From assembly GCF_018130065.1 (NCBI RefSeq), contig NZ_JAFCME010000008.1:62001-126000 (forward strand): a DNA stretch of 64,000 nucleotides. The letters are read 5' to 3'. Of the stretch, positions 8,533 through 18,632 are shown piece after piece (positions within the stretch are counted from its first letter, which is position 1; each line of letters opens with the position of its first letter). The notes under the pieces were generated by a model that saw only the letters and a program-made list of their open reading frames with translations, was not told where the DNA came from and made no database searches. The stretch comes from Bradyrhizobium sp. AUGA SZCCT0158. GTDB lineage: Bacteria; Pseudomonadota; Alphaproteobacteria; Rhizobiales; Xanthobacteraceae. The translations under genes and the position numbers were made by a program.

Positions 8533-9341
8533 TAAACCCGCCCGAGCGCGAAGCCGCGCGCGATGTAGTTGCGGACGAACCAGATCACCAGGGCGCCGGG
8601 GATGATGGTGAGCACACCGGCCGCCGCCAACAGGCCCCAATCCATGCCGGCGGCCGAGACCGTTCGGGTCATGATCGCAGAGATCGGTTTTGCGTTCACC
8701 GACGTCAGCGTGCGCGCCAGCAGCAGTTCGACCCAGGAGAACATGAAGCAGAAGAACGCCGCGACGCCGATGCCGCTCGCGATCAAGGGCACCAGGATCT
8801 TGATGAAGAAGCGCGGGAACGAATAACCGTCGAGGAACGCCGTCTCATCGATCTCGCGTGGCACGCCCGAGACAAAACCTTCGAGGATCCAGACCGCGAG
8901 CGGGACGTTGAAGATGCAATGCGCCAGCGCCACCGCCCACGGCGTATCGAACAGATTGATCGCCGAATAGAGATTGAAGAACGGCAGCGCATAGACCGCC
9001 GCCGGCGCCATCCGGTTCGACAGCAGCCAGAAGAACAGGTGCTTGTCGCCGAGAAAGCGATAGCGCGAAAAGCCGTAGGCCGCCGGCAGCGCCACCGCGA
9101 TCGAGATCACGGTGTTGATCAGGACATAGGTCAGCGAGTTGATGTAGCCGGAATACCAGCTCTCGTCGGTGAAGATGCGCCTGTAGTTTTCCAGCGTCGG
9201 CTGATGCGGCCACAGCGTCATGGTGGAGACGATCTCGGCATTGGTCTTGAAGCTCATGTTGACGAGCCAGTAGATCGGCAACAGCAGGAAGATCAGGAAG
9301 GTGATGAGGATGACGCGGCGTCCGGGAATCGAATGCATCAT
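8532..9341 (-). CDS. glpQ: Glycerol ABC transporter permease GlpQ
   Basis: A 269-residue inner-membrane permease of the MalG type with six predicted helices; it begins MMHSIPGRRVILITFLIFLL. The cytoplasmic coupling (EAA) loop is visible as VPREIDETAFLDGYSFPRFF around residues 155-180. The start overlaps the glpP stop by four bases (ATGA), indicating coupled translation. It pairs with GlpP to form the channel for glycerol. Confidence 0.92.
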   Translation of the reverse strand: MMHSIPGRRVILITFLIFLLLPIYWLVNMSFKTNAEIVSTMTLWPHQPTLENYRRIFTDESWYSGYINSLTYVLINTVISIAVALPAAYGFSRYRFLGDKHLFFWLLSNRMAPAAVYALPFFNLYSAINLFDTPWAVALAHCIFNVPLAVWILEGFVSGVPREIDETAFLDGYSFPRFFIKILVPLIASGIGVAAFFCFMFSWVELLLARTLTSVNAKPISAIMTRTVSAAGMDWGLLAAAGVLTIIPGALVIWFVRNYIARGFALGRV

Positions 9342-10239
9342 TCAGCTCCCTGTTTGACCGGGCGCTCGGCCCCGGCGTTTGTCATCACGGTATAGAACAC
9401 CCAGCACACGATCAGGATGATGAGGTTGTAGACCAGCGAGAGTGCGGCGGCCTTGCCGAGGTCGAATTGGCCGAGCGCGATCTTGACCAGTTCGATCGAG
9501 ACGAAGGTGGTCGAGTTGCCGGGACCGCCGCCGGTCACCACGAACGGCTCGGTGTAGATCATGAAACTGTCCATGAAGCGAAGCAGCACCGCGATCAGCA
9601 GTACGCGATTCATCTTCGGCAACTGGATCGCCGTGAACACCGCCCAGCGCGAGGCGCCGTCGATCTGCGCCGCCTGGTAATAGGCGTCGGGGATCGACTT
9701 CAGTCCGGCGTAGCACAACAGTGCGACCAGGCTGGTCCAGTGCCAGACATCCATCACGATGACGGTGGCCCAGGCGTCGAACTCGTTGGAGACGTAGTTG
9801 TAGTTGATGCCGAGGCTGTTCAGCGTGTAGCCGAGCAGGCCGATGTCGGGCCGTCCGAATATCTGCCAGATGGTGCCGACCACATTCCACGGAATCAATA
9901 GCGGCAGCGCCAGGATCACGAGGCAGGCGGCGACGCTCCAGCCGTCGCGCGGCATCGACAGCGCGACCACGATCCCGAGCGGCACCTCGATCGCAAGAAT
10001 GATGACCGAGAACAGCAGATTGCGGCCGAGCGAGGCCAGGAACCGTCCACCGAGATCGGTCGATGGATCGAGCAGTTCCTTGAACCAGCCGACGCCGTTC
10101 CAGAAGAACTGGTTGTTGCCGAAGGTGTCCTGCATCGAATAGTTCACCACCGTCATCAGCGGCAGGATCGCGGAGAATGCGACCACCAGAAACACCGGCA
10201 GCACCAGGAACCAGGCTTTTTGGTTGATCGTCTTGTCCA

Positions 10240-10240
<1 letters not shown>
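9338..10240 (-). CDS. glpP: Glycerol ABC transporter permease GlpP
   Basis: A 300-residue inner-membrane permease of the MalF/UgpA type with about six helices. The EAA coupling loop reads AAQIDGASRWAVFTAIQLPK (about residues 193-212). The start codon overlaps the glpT stop (TGATG) and the stop overlaps glpQ, so this is a tightly packed operon. It is the partner of GlpQ. Confidence 0.93.
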
Positions 10241-11325
<1,085 letters not shown>

Positions 11326-11337
11326 ACGGCATCTCCC

Positions 11338-12423
11338 TCACGCGTTGTCTTGTTTCGGCGCCGCGACCAGGCGGTCGGCAGCGTCAAACACGAAAAGATT
11401 GTCGGGATCGAGCACGGCGTCGAGCACGTGGCCCGGCTCGAACTCATGGACGCCCTGCAGCACCGCGACCCAGTTCGACGCGTCGCGGCTAAGATGCACG
11501 AAGCTTTCCGAACCGGTGATCTCCGTCACGGTGACGGTGGCCTGAAACGCGTGGCGGCCGGCGATGCCATTGGCGACTTCAAGCTGATGGGCGCGGAAGC
11601 CGACCCGATAGGGCCCATCGGCAAGCGAGGCATAAAGCCCGCTGGCCGGCGCCTTGATGCCGCCGGCATATTGCACCGTGCCGCTCTTCTTTTCGATGTG
11701 GACGATGTTGAGCGGCGGATCAGAGAACACCTGCGCCACACGCAGCGTATCGGGATGCCGGTAGACCTTCGGGGTGTCGCCGGCCTGCAGCACCTGGCCT
11801 TCCCACATGCAGACGGTGCGGCCGCCGAGCAGCAGGGCTTCGGAGGGTTCGGTAGTCGCATAGACGAAGATCGCGCCCGATGCCTCGAAGATGCGCGGCA
11901 ATTCGGTGCGCAACTCCTCGCGCAGCTTGTAATCGAGATTGGCGAGCGGCTCGTCGAGCAGCACCAGATCCGCGCCCTTGACCAGCGCGCGTGCAATCGC
12001 AGTGCGTTGCTGCTGGCCGCCGGAGAGTTGCAGCGGCGTGCGGTGCAGATACGGCTCGAGCTTCAGGAGGCGCGACGCCTCCTGCACGCGCTTTTCGATT
12101 TCCGCGCGCGGCTTGCCCTGCACCCGCAACGGCGAGGCGATGTTCTCATAGACCGTCAGCGAGGGATAATTGATGAACTGCTGATAGACCATCGCGACCG
12201 AACGCTTGCGCACGTCGAAGCCGGTGACATCGTTGCCGTCGACCAGCACCCGGCCTGATCCCGGCTTGTCGAGCCCGGCGAGCAGCCGCATGATCGAGGT
12301 CTTGCCGGAAAGCGTCGGCCCGAGCAGTACGCTCAGCGTGCCGCGCTCAAGCGTCAACGACACATCGCGGATAGTCGCAATGCCGTCGACGGTTCGCGTG
12401 ACGTGTTCGAGCGTGACGCTCAT
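11338..12423 (-). CDS. glpS: Glycerol ABC transporter ATP-binding protein GlpS (lacks H-loop histidine)
   Basis: A 361-residue MalK-like ATPase. Walker A GPTLSGKTS (35-43), Q-loop Q81, canonical signature LSGGQ (133-137), Walker B LVLLDE (153-158) and D-loop ANLD are present. The H-loop position, which should read THD, is TTE (YATTEPSEAL; residue 191 is Thr), so the catalytic switch histidine is missing. A TOBE-type regulatory domain follows. The ATG overlaps the glpD stop by four bases. It should form a heterodimer with GlpT on the GlpP/GlpQ permease. Confidence 0.93.
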   Translation of the reverse strand: MSVTLEHVTRTVDGIATIRDVSLTLERGTLSVLLGPTLSGKTSIMRLLAGLDKPGSGRVLVDGNDVTGFDVRKRSVAMVYQQFINYPSLTVYENIASPLRVQGKPRAEIEKRVQEASRLLKLEPYLHRTPLQLSGGQQQRTAIARALVKGADLVLLDEPLANLDYKLREELRTELPRIFEASGAIFVYATTEPSEALLLGGRTVCMWEGQVLQAGDTPKVYRHPDTLRVAQVFSDPPLNIVHIEKKSGTVQYAGGIKAPASGLYASLADGPYRVGFRAHQLEVANGIAGRHAFQATVTVTEITGSESFVHLSRDASNWVAVLQGVHEFEPGHVLDAVLDPDNLFVFDAADRLVAAPKQDNA

Positions 12424-13961
12424 GTCCGTCCTCCCGCTTCACGCAGGGGGCGTTCACCGGACGCGCGATGGGCGGCCATCCATTCATCGAGGACGGCGAT
12501 TTCGCCCGCGGACAGCCGCAATCCGAGCTTGGAGCGGCGCCACGCGACGTCTTCGGCGGTGCAGGCCCATTCGGCCGACATCAGGTACCTGACTTCGCTC
12601 TCCGTCAAGGTCGCGCCAAAGGACTGGCCGAGATCGGCCGCCGATTTCGCGTTGCCAAGCACCTTGCTGGCGCGGGTGCCATAGGCATGCGCCAACCGCT
12701 TGGCATGTGCGGGAATGAGGAACGGATAGTCCCGCGTCAGTTCCGCCGTCAGCGCCGCGATTGCGGAAACATCCATGTCGCCGCCGGGCAGCGCGGCCTT
12801 GCCGGTCCAGCCTTCTTTCTTTGAACTGCGTAAATAGGGCGCCAGCCGTTCCAGCGCTTCTTCGGCCAGCCGCCGATAAGTCGTGATCTTGCCGCCATAG
12901 ATCGACAGCAGCGGCGCGCCGCCGGGCGTATCGAGCTCGAACACGTAATCGCGGGTCGCAGCTTTGGCTTCGCTGGCGCCGTCGTCATAGAGCGGACGCA
13001 CGCCCGAATAGGTCCAGACCACGTCCTCCGGCTTCACCGGCTTTGCCAGATACTCGCTGGCGGAGGCACAGAGATAGGCGATCTCTTCGGTGGAGGCTTT
13101 CACCTTGGCCGGGTCGCCGTCGTAATCGCGATCGGTGGTGCCGATCAGCGTGAAATCGTCCTGATAGGGAATGACGAAGATGATGCGGCCGTCGGCGTTC
13201 TGGAAAATATAGGCGCGGTCGTGGTCGTAGAGCTTGCGCACCACGATGTGCGAGCCCTGCACCAGGCGAACCTTTGCGCGCGCATTGACGCCCGATCCCG
13301 ACGACAGCACCTGTTCGACCCAGGGCCCGCCGGCATTGACCAGCGCACGCGCCTGGATCGTGGTGCGTGTGCCGCTTTGCGTATCCTCGACCGTGACGTG
13401 CCAGACGCCATCGACCTGCCTAATCTCGACCGCCCGCGCGCGCGTGCGGATCTCGGCGCCGCGATCGGCCGCGTCCCGCGCCGTGAGCACGACCAGGCGC
13501 GCGTCATCGACAAAACAGTCGGAGTACTCAAAACCTTTGCTGTAGCGGTTGGCGATCAAGGGTTTTCCCACCTCGTCGCGAGCAAGATCCACCGAACGTG
13601 TCGGCGGCAGCAGATGACGGCCGCCGATGTGGTCGTACAGGAACAACCCTAGCCTCAGCAGCCATGCCGGCCGCAACCCCGAATGGTGCGGCAAAACGAA
13701 ACGCAGCGGGCGGATGATGTGAGGCGCGATCTGCCAGAGGATTTCGCGTTCGATCAGCGCCTCGCGCACCAAACGAAACTCGTAATATTCGAGATAGCGC
13801 AGCCCGCCATGCACCAGCTTGGTTGACCAGGACGACGTCCCACTCGCCAAGTCATTCATTTCACAAAGGAAAACGGAATTGCCCCGGCCCACCGCATCGC
13901 GCGCGATGCCGCAGCCGTTGATGCCGCCTCCGATAATGGCGAGGTCGAATATCCGATCCAA
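12420..13961 (-). CDS. glpD: Aerobic glycerol-3-phosphate dehydrogenase
   Basis: A membrane-associated FAD enzyme that oxidises glycerol-3-phosphate to dihydroxyacetone phosphate and feeds electrons to quinone. The dinucleotide-binding motif AIIGGGINGCGIARDA is at the N-terminus, followed by SSWSTKLVHGGLRYLE, the substrate-site signature, and the C-terminal GlpD cap domain. I chose the TTG at 13961 (LDRIFDLAIIGGG) because GGGGAA lies seven bases upstream and it matches family N-termini; a GTG at 13991 would add ten residues without a good RBS. It is the first gene of the operon. A glycerol kinase gene is not in the window. Confidence 0.95.
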   Translation of the reverse strand: MDRIFDLAIIGGGINGCGIARDAVGRGNSVFLCEMNDLASGTSSWSTKLVHGGLRYLEYYEFRLVREALIEREILWQIAPHIIRPLRFVLPHHSGLRPAWLLRLGLFLYDHIGGRHLLPPTRSVDLARDEVGKPLIANRYSKGFEYSDCFVDDARLVVLTARDAADRGAEIRTRARAVEIRQVDGVWHVTVEDTQSGTRTTIQARALVNAGGPWVEQVLSSGSGVNARAKVRLVQGSHIVVRKLYDHDRAYIFQNADGRIIFVIPYQDDFTLIGTTDRDYDGDPAKVKASTEEIAYLCASASEYLAKPVKPEDVVWTYSGVRPLYDDGASEAKAATRDYVFELDTPGGAPLLSIYGGKITTYRRLAEEALERLAPYLRSSKKEGWTGKAALPGGDMDVSAIAALTAELTRDYPFLIPAHAKRLAHAYGTRASKVLGNAKSAADLGQSFGATLTESEVRYLMSAEWACTAEDVAWRRSKLGLRLSAGEIAVLDEWMAAHRASGERPLREAGGRT

Positions 13962-14023
13962 CAGACGCTTCCCCGGCAATCGCCTCTTCACTTCGGCGAT
14001 TTAACTTTCGGATCGGAGTTAAT

Positions 14024-14045
14024 CACAAAGAAAAACGAAAGCAAG
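14024..14045 (-). promoter_or_regulatory. Candidate GlpR operator upstream of glpD
   Basis: On the glpD strand this reads as a T-rich double element CTTTCGTTTTTCTTTG, in otherwise G+C-rich DNA, 63-84 bases upstream of the TTG start. DeoR-family repressors often bind repeated TTTCG-type half-sites. A related sequence, GAAAACGTTTC, lies in front of glpR at 18410-18420. The assignment is a guess from position and composition. Confidence 0.25.
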
Positions 14046-14179
14046 ATGAAAACGGGAACTGGGGCGTTTTGCCCAACTTCATCGTTCGAGACGAACGCAA
14101 GGGCGGCCCGCCAGAGCCTCACTCAAAATGCAGCCGATGAAGAAGACAGCGCTTCGTAGCGAAACTCGTAATGCCCGGC

Positions 14180-14497
14180 CTAGGCCGTCGTCCTCCGTGC
14201 CTCCCACCAGGCCCCCAAGGCATCGATCAGCGGCACCAGTTCGAGACCGGCCGCGGTGAGATCGTAGTCGACGCGGAGCGGGTAGCCATCGTGGGCGGTG
14301 CGCCGCACGATCCCGGCGTCCTGCAACTTACGCAGCTCCAGCGCCAGCATTCGGTGCGACACCGTCGGATTGTCGCGCCTGAGATCGCTGAACCTTTTGG
14401 TGCCATCCTTGAGATAATAGAGCAGCAGCGTGGGCCAGCGCCCGCTGAGCACCCGCATGGTCTCTTCGATGGGGCAGCGTGAGACAGAATCTTTCAT
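14180..14497 (-). CDS. HxlR-family winged-helix regulator
   Basis: A 105-residue regulator beginning MKDSVSRCPIEETMRVLSGR. The N-terminal CPIEETMRVL with its single cysteine and the W of SGRWPTLLLYYL are diagnostic of HxlR proteins, several of which sense electrophiles or redox state through that cysteine. The wHTH continues as FSDLRRDNPTVSHRMLALEL and ends with a helix WWEARRTTA. It is transcribed divergently from a glutathione S-transferase gene with 102 bp between starts, so that gene is the likely target. Confidence 0.88.
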   Translation of the reverse strand: MKDSVSRCPIEETMRVLSGRWPTLLLYYLKDGTKRFSDLRRDNPTVSHRMLALELRKLQDAGIVRRTAHDGYPLRVDYDLTAAGLELVPLIDALGAWWEARRTTA

Positions 14498-14599
14498 GAG
14501 CCGGACCTGGTTACAGAATAGTGCGTAATTTACATGGGGCCGCCATCGCCTATGTACCAGTGCGCTGCGCAGCACACCTCCAATCACGGAAAGAAAACG

Positions 14600-15307
14600 A
14601 TGGAACCGATTCTGCTTTACGGCTTCCCGGCGGGAAGCTCGATGGGGCTCGTCGCTGCCTTTGAACGCGTCGGCCAACCTTACCACCTCTGCCGCGTCGA
14701 CATGCTCGCCGACATGAAGAACGACAGCTATGCCCGCATCAACGGCCGTCAGGAAACGCCCGTGCTCATCACCGGCGAAGGCCGCTTGCTGACCGAGACG
14801 ATGGCCATCGCCGCCTGGCTTGAGGCCCGCGACATCGAACGCCGCATCAGCTTCGACCCGCACTCACCCGAAGCCGACCGCATGCACCAGCTGACGGCCT
14901 TCGTGAATACCGGCTTCACCGCCGCCTTCACCCCGCTGTGGGCGGCGTTCGAGATGGCTTCTGCCGAACCCGCGCTGCTGGCGACCTTGCGCGACTTCGG
15001 CCGCCAGGCCGTAGCCAAACGTCACGATCAGCTGGAAGCGATGATCGGCGACACCGACTTTCTCGTCGGCGATCGCCTGACGCTGGCGGATACCACGCTG
15101 ATCGGCGTGGCGCGCTGGGCGGAATTCCATCAGGCCATCGACGGTGCTGCCTATCCCAGGCTGGCCGCGTTGCGCCACCGGATCGAAGCGGATGCGGACG
15201 TGCGTTACGCCCAGGCCATCGAGGACGGCGAAACGCCCGCCGGTTCGGGCGCCTGCCTCGGGCAAATCCCACTGGAGAAAATCATCAAGCGCTTCGGCGC
15301 CAGCTAG
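14600..15307 (+). CDS. Glutathione S-transferase family protein
   Basis: A 235-residue cytosolic GST. The thioredoxin-like N-domain starts MEPILLYGFPAGSSMG and contains the cis-proline stretch ETPVLI and the gamma-glutamyl-binding ETMAIAAWLE; the all-alpha C-domain carries LVGDRLTLADTTLIGVARW, the usual N-capping-box motif. The start is chosen by the RBS GGAAAG at 14588. It forms a divergent pair with the HxlR regulator. The stop codon lies inside a relic of the glpR 3' end that reads on the other strand. Confidence 0.88.
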   Translation: MEPILLYGFPAGSSMGLVAAFERVGQPYHLCRVDMLADMKNDSYARINGRQETPVLITGEGRLLTETMAIAAWLEARDIERRISFDPHSPEADRMHQLTAFVNTGFTAAFTPLWAAFEMASAEPALLATLRDFGRQAVAKRHDQLEAMIGDTDFLVGDRLTLADTTLIGVARWAEFHQAIDGAAYPRLAALRHRIEADADVRYAQAIEDGETPAGSGACLGQIPLEKIIKRFGAS

Positions 15308-15391
15308 CGCATCCGCGTGACGGTCGAGGCCCTCTCCGCCACCGGCTCATCGCTATCGGGGCCGGCTTGTCCATCGCCTCGACCATTTCGC
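15304..15391 (-). pseudogene. Relic of the glpR 3' end (duplicate of 17563-17650)
   Basis: About 88 bp that match the last 29 codons of the intact glpR gene at 17563-17650 with roughly 78 of 88 positions identical by eye. The minus-strand reading ends DSDEPVAERASTVTRMR, against DIDEPVAETALTVTRLR in the intact protein. A one-base deletion about 54 bp in breaks the frame further upstream, and nothing of the rest of glpR is present. The relic has the orientation expected for a glpR that once lay directly upstream of glpD. Confidence 0.85.
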
Positions 15392-15401
15392 AATGACCAA
15401 G

Positions 15402-16316
15402 TCAGTTCCACCGACCTGGCAGCGGACCTCCGCTCACGACGTAAACGCCGACGGAAATGCCTGATATGGCAATCCAGTCCATTGCCGTCGGCCACTCACC
15501 CAGAATTGGAATTGCCATGACGGCCGTCATCGCGGGACACAGCGCGGCGAATGCGGCGCCGCTGGAGGCACCGAGGAGGTTGACCGCCCGTCCATAGAAA
15601 ACCAGTGAAATGATCGCCGTAAGAAGCCCCTGCACGATCGCTTGAAGCGCCAGATCGTCCCATGGGACCTTGGAGAGACTGGCACCTTCCACGGCTAAAT
15701 AGACGGGAATGTAGAGAAGCAAGGCGCCGACGGCGGCGATAGCAGCCGCATGCAGGCCATCGAGCCGCGCGTGACGCATCGCGACCGTGTAGCAGGCCCA
15801 TGCCACGGCAGAACCGAGAAACAGCGCGTGCCCGATCGCCTGCCCGGAGTCGACTGCGCCGCCGGCGCCCCAGGCGATGGCGACGACGCCGAGCAGGATC
15901 AGCACGAAGCCAAGTTTTTTCGCATCGGTGAACGGCTCATGCAGGATGGCTGCGGCAAGAAGCGCCACCGCCAGCGGCATGACGCCGGGAAACAGCGCGC
16001 CCGCATGCGCGGCAGGAGCGAACAGCAGGCCGGCATTCGCCAGCAGGACCGGAGCGCCGCCTCCGATCACGATCGCCGCCAGCCCGATCCAGCCGAGCCG
16101 CTCGAACGCGAATCCCTTGCGCATCAGGTAGGGCAGCAGAAGCAAACCGGCCACGCCAAAACGAAGCGCGGCGATGTCCCACGGCGTGAGGCTGGTCTGC
16201 AGTCCGAGGCGAGCCACCACGATCCATCCGGACCAGATGCTGACAGCGGCGAGGCCGTAGAGGGCGCCGCGGAGATACTGCGCGGCAGTGGGGCCACCGA
16301 CGGTGATATCGGTCAT
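15402..16316 (-). CDS. EamA/DMT-family transporter
   Basis: A roughly 304-residue inner-membrane protein with about ten hydrophobic segments in two EamA repeats (for example LYGLAAVSIWSGWIVVARLG near the N-terminus and SLVFYGRAVNLLGASSGAAF in the second repeat). Such drug/metabolite transporters usually export amino acids or other small metabolites. I use the ATG at 16316 because GGAGG stands five bases before it; ATG codons at 16319 and 16343 are alternatives. It is divergent from a CGNR regulator gene, which probably controls it. Confidence 0.85.
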   Translation of the reverse strand: MTDITVGGPTAAQYLRGALYGLAAVSIWSGWIVVARLGLQTSLTPWDIAALRFGVAGLLLLPYLMRKGFAFERLGWIGLAAIVIGGGAPVLLANAGLLFAPAAHAGALFPGVMPLAVALLAAAILHEPFTDAKKLGFVLILLGVVAIAWGAGGAVDSGQAIGHALFLGSAVAWACYTVAMRHARLDGLHAAAIAAVGALLLYIPVYLAVEGASLSKVPWDDLALQAIVQGLLTAIISLVFYGRAVNLLGASSGAAFAALCPAMTAVMAIPILGEWPTAMDWIAISGISVGVYVVSGGPLPGRWN

Positions 16317-16398
16317 CATCGCCTCCGATCGCAATGGACTCATAACCCCTTTGAGATATTTTACAGGTTATGATGGAGCGCAACATGAGGCAAGCAGG

Positions 16399-16998
16399 AT
16401 GAGCGGCCGCGCCAATCCGTTCGAATGGAGCGGCGGCCACCCGGCGCTGGATCTCGTGAACACCCTGGACGAGCGGCCCTCAGCCGCGCCAATCGAGAAC
16501 CTGGCAACGTATCGTGACCTGACACGGTTCGCTGCGCTGGCTGGCCTTATCGACGATCGGACCGCCGCACGCCTGCACCAGCTCGGAAACGGCGGCTCGC
16601 ATATTGCGAAACGCGCGCGCAAGCTCCGTGAGCACCTCCATGATGTCCTCGCTGCCGCACATATGCGGCGGCCGGCGCGGCAGTCCGATCTGGACGCGCT
16701 GTCTGCTGCGATCCAGGCGGCACATGCGGCCCGGATGCTGGTCGCATCGCCCTCACTTGGGTTGGCCGACCGCCGCTGGTCACCTGCGCTGGCGCGTGAA
16801 ATCCCACTGCATGCCTGTGCGCTCGCGATCGAGCGTCTGCTCGTTGACGAGAAGCGCAAGAGGATCCGCAAATGCGGAGCCTCGGACTGCGACGTCTATT
16901 ACCTCGACACCAGCAAGGGTCAGCGCCGGCAATGGTGCAGCATGATCGGTTGCGGCAATCGCGAAAAGCAGCGGCGATGGCGCTGCGCGACGCACTAG
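16399..16998 (+). CDS. CGNR zinc-finger regulator (ABATE domain)
   Basis: A 199-residue protein starting MSGRANPFEWSGGHPALDLVNTLDER, typical of the ABATE domain, and ending in a CGNR zinc finger in which KCGASDCDVYYLD supplies two cysteines and WCSMIGCGNREK the other two plus the CGNR box itself. These proteins are stress-linked transcriptional regulators. The 82-bp gap to the divergent EamA gene contains both promoters, so the pair looks like a regulator and its exporter. Confidence 0.88.
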   Translation: MSGRANPFEWSGGHPALDLVNTLDERPSAAPIENLATYRDLTRFAALAGLIDDRTAARLHQLGNGGSHIAKRARKLREHLHDVLAAAHMRRPARQSDLDALSAAIQAAHAARMLVASPSLGLADRRWSPALAREIPLHACALAIERLLVDEKRKRIRKCGASDCDVYYLDTSKGQRRQWCSMIGCGNREKQRRWRCATH

Positions 16999-17005
16999 AA
17001 AGGCT

Positions 17006-17389
17006 TCAACCCGCGGCGACGGCCTCGATTTCGAGCAGCCATGCCTCGTCGAAGATTCTGGCGATGACGACGGTCAGCGCTGTTTCCCGGCTGCCAAGGA
17101 CCTCGCTTCGCACCGCGCGATTGATCATGGTGTAACGCCGATCCGCGAGGTAGGTCCGGTGCATGACCAGATTGTCGAGCGTCATGCTGGCGGCCTTGAG
17201 CTGCGCCTCGACGTTGCTCCAGGCGAGCCTGCACTGCGCTTCAAAGCCCTCGGGCACCGTACCGTCAGCCGCGACCGGGATTTGGCCGCTCACAAAAAGC
17301 ATTCTGGTGTGACCGGCGACCTCAAGCGCCTGGCTATAACCAGTCGTCGGCACGAGGGCCGCTTCGGAATTGATGCGTCGGATTTGCAT
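17006..17389 (-). CDS. RidA (YjgF/YER057c/UK114) family protein
   Basis: A 127-residue protein of the RidA fold, whose best-known members hydrolyse reactive enamine/imine intermediates released by PLP enzymes. Visible family features are LFVSGQIPVAADGTVPEGFEAQ, the conserved arginine in GSRETALTVV and the terminal EIEAVAA. The start is supported by AAGGAGAA seven bases upstream. It is convergent with the CGNR gene (7 bp between stops) and lies downstream of glpR on the same strand, from which it is separated by a terminator. Whether it is a true deaminase or one of the divergent Rid subfamilies cannot be told. Confidence 0.85.
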   Translation of the reverse strand: MQIRRINSEAALVPTTGYSQALEVAGHTRMLFVSGQIPVAADGTVPEGFEAQCRLAWSNVEAQLKAASMTLDNLVMHRTYLADRRYTMINRAVRSEVLGSRETALTVVIARIFDEAWLLEIEAVAAG

Positions 17390-17500
17390 TCGGTTCTCCT
17401 TTTTCCTGAGAGAACCTCGTGCACCGGTCGATCCAGCACAAACCATTTTTCCTGCACTGCTGGATTAGATTTTCTATTCCAAGTCAGAATTGTCGTGAAA

Positions 17501-17520
17501 GCCCCGGACGATGCCGGGGC
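17501..17520 (-). terminator. Intrinsic terminator of glpR
   Basis: Stem GCCCCGG / CCGGGGC with a six-base loop. Reading from glpR it is followed by TTTCACG; on the other strand by CTTTTC. It lies 42 bp beyond the glpR stop codon and insulates RidA from glpR. Confidence 0.6.
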
Positions 17521-17562
17521 CTTTTCATGCTGGAACGAAGTGAAGGTTAGTACTTTCCGCGT

Positions 17563-18393
17563 CTAGCGCAGCCGCGTGACCGTCAATGCCGTCTCTGCCA
17601 CCGGCTCATCGATATCGGGCGCCGGCTTGTCCATCGCCTCGACCACCTCGATGCCGCGGGTATGGCAGATGTTGGCGAGGCCGGCGGGAAGCGCGGCGTC
17701 GGTCACGAAGGTCTGGATCTGGCTGAGATGGGCGATGCGCACCGGCGCGCTGCGCCTGAGCTTGGTCGAGTCGGCGACCAGCATCACGCTGCGCGCGTTC
17801 GCGATGATCGCCTGCGCGGCCTGCACTTCGCGGTAGTCGAAATCCAGCAGCGCTCCCTCCTCGTCGATCGCGGAGGCGCCGATGATGGCGTAGTCGACCT
17901 TGAACTGGCCGATCAGGCTGATCGCGGTCGAACCGATCACCGCGCCGTCGGCGCGGCGCACCGCCCCGCCCGCCACGATCACCTCGATGCGCGGATGGCG
18001 ATACAGCAGCATCGCGACGTTGAGGTTGTTGGTGATGACGAGCAGGTCCTCATGCGAGGTCAGCGCGCTGGCGACTTCTTCGGTCGTGGTGCCGATATTG
18101 ATGAACAGCGAGCAGCCGTTCGGAATCCGCGAGGCGGCGGCAATGCCGATTGCCCGCTTCTCCTCGGCGGCGACGAAGCGGCGCGCTTCATAGGCGAGGT
18201 TCTCGACGCCGGAGGCGATGATGGCGCCGCCATGGATCCGCGTCAGCGAGCGCTGGTCGCAGAGATCGTTGAGGTCCTTGCGGATGGTCTGAGCCGAAAC
18301 CTCGAAACGCTTGGCGAGATCCTCCACCATCACCCGGCCAAAGGCGCGGGCGATGTTGAGAATTTCAGTCTGGCGGTTGGACAGTCCGGCCAC
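17563..18393 (-). CDS. glpR: DeoR/GlpR-family transcriptional repressor
   Basis: A 276-residue regulator with a DeoR helix-turn-helix at residues 2-57 (VEDLAKRFEVSAQTIRKDL) and a DeoR sensor domain with the phosphosugar-binding motif NIGTTTEEVA. It most likely senses glycerol-3-phosphate and represses the glp operon, since rhizobial glp operons carry such a gene next to glpD. Here it is 3.6 kb away. I use the GTG at 18393 because GAGG lies eight bases upstream; a GTG at 18402 overlaps that RBS. Assignment to glycerol control is from neighbourhood, not from the protein itself. Confidence 0.85.
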   Translation of the reverse strand: MAGLSNRQTEILNIARAFGRVMVEDLAKRFEVSAQTIRKDLNDLCDQRSLTRIHGGAIIASGVENLAYEARRFVAAEEKRAIGIAAASRIPNGCSLFINIGTTTEEVASALTSHEDLLVITNNLNVAMLLYRHPRIEVIVAGGAVRRADGAVIGSTAISLIGQFKVDYAIIGASAIDEEGALLDFDYREVQAAQAIIANARSVMLVADSTKLRRSAPVRIAHLSQIQTFVTDAALPAGLANICHTRGIEVVEAMDKPAPDIDEPVAETALTVTRLR

Positions 18394-18632
18394 GGGTGGC
18401 ACCTCAGGGGAAAACGTTTCTTATCGTGCGGTGGTTTGTGGTTCCGGTCAACGCGGCGCGCCCGAACATCATGGTTAACCATCTGTTTAAATGGCGTGCG
18501 AGAGGCATCATAAGCCCATTGGGATTGCGCCAGCCGCATTTTACCGGTGCGATTTTGCCGTTCTTAACGGTTTTGTGATTGCATTGCCGTCGCTGGCCCG
18601 GAAAACGGGCCAGATATCGGAAAATCGCTGCG

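Noticed and set aside
8106..9395. A 429-residue frame opposite glpU and glpQ
   Set aside because: Antisense to two recognisable genes, with an extreme Arg/Asp/Gln/His content.
15304..15495. Short frame containing the glpR tail as a functional protein
   Set aside because: Only the last 17 residues match GlpR; the rest arises from a frameshifted and antisense region, so it is a relic.
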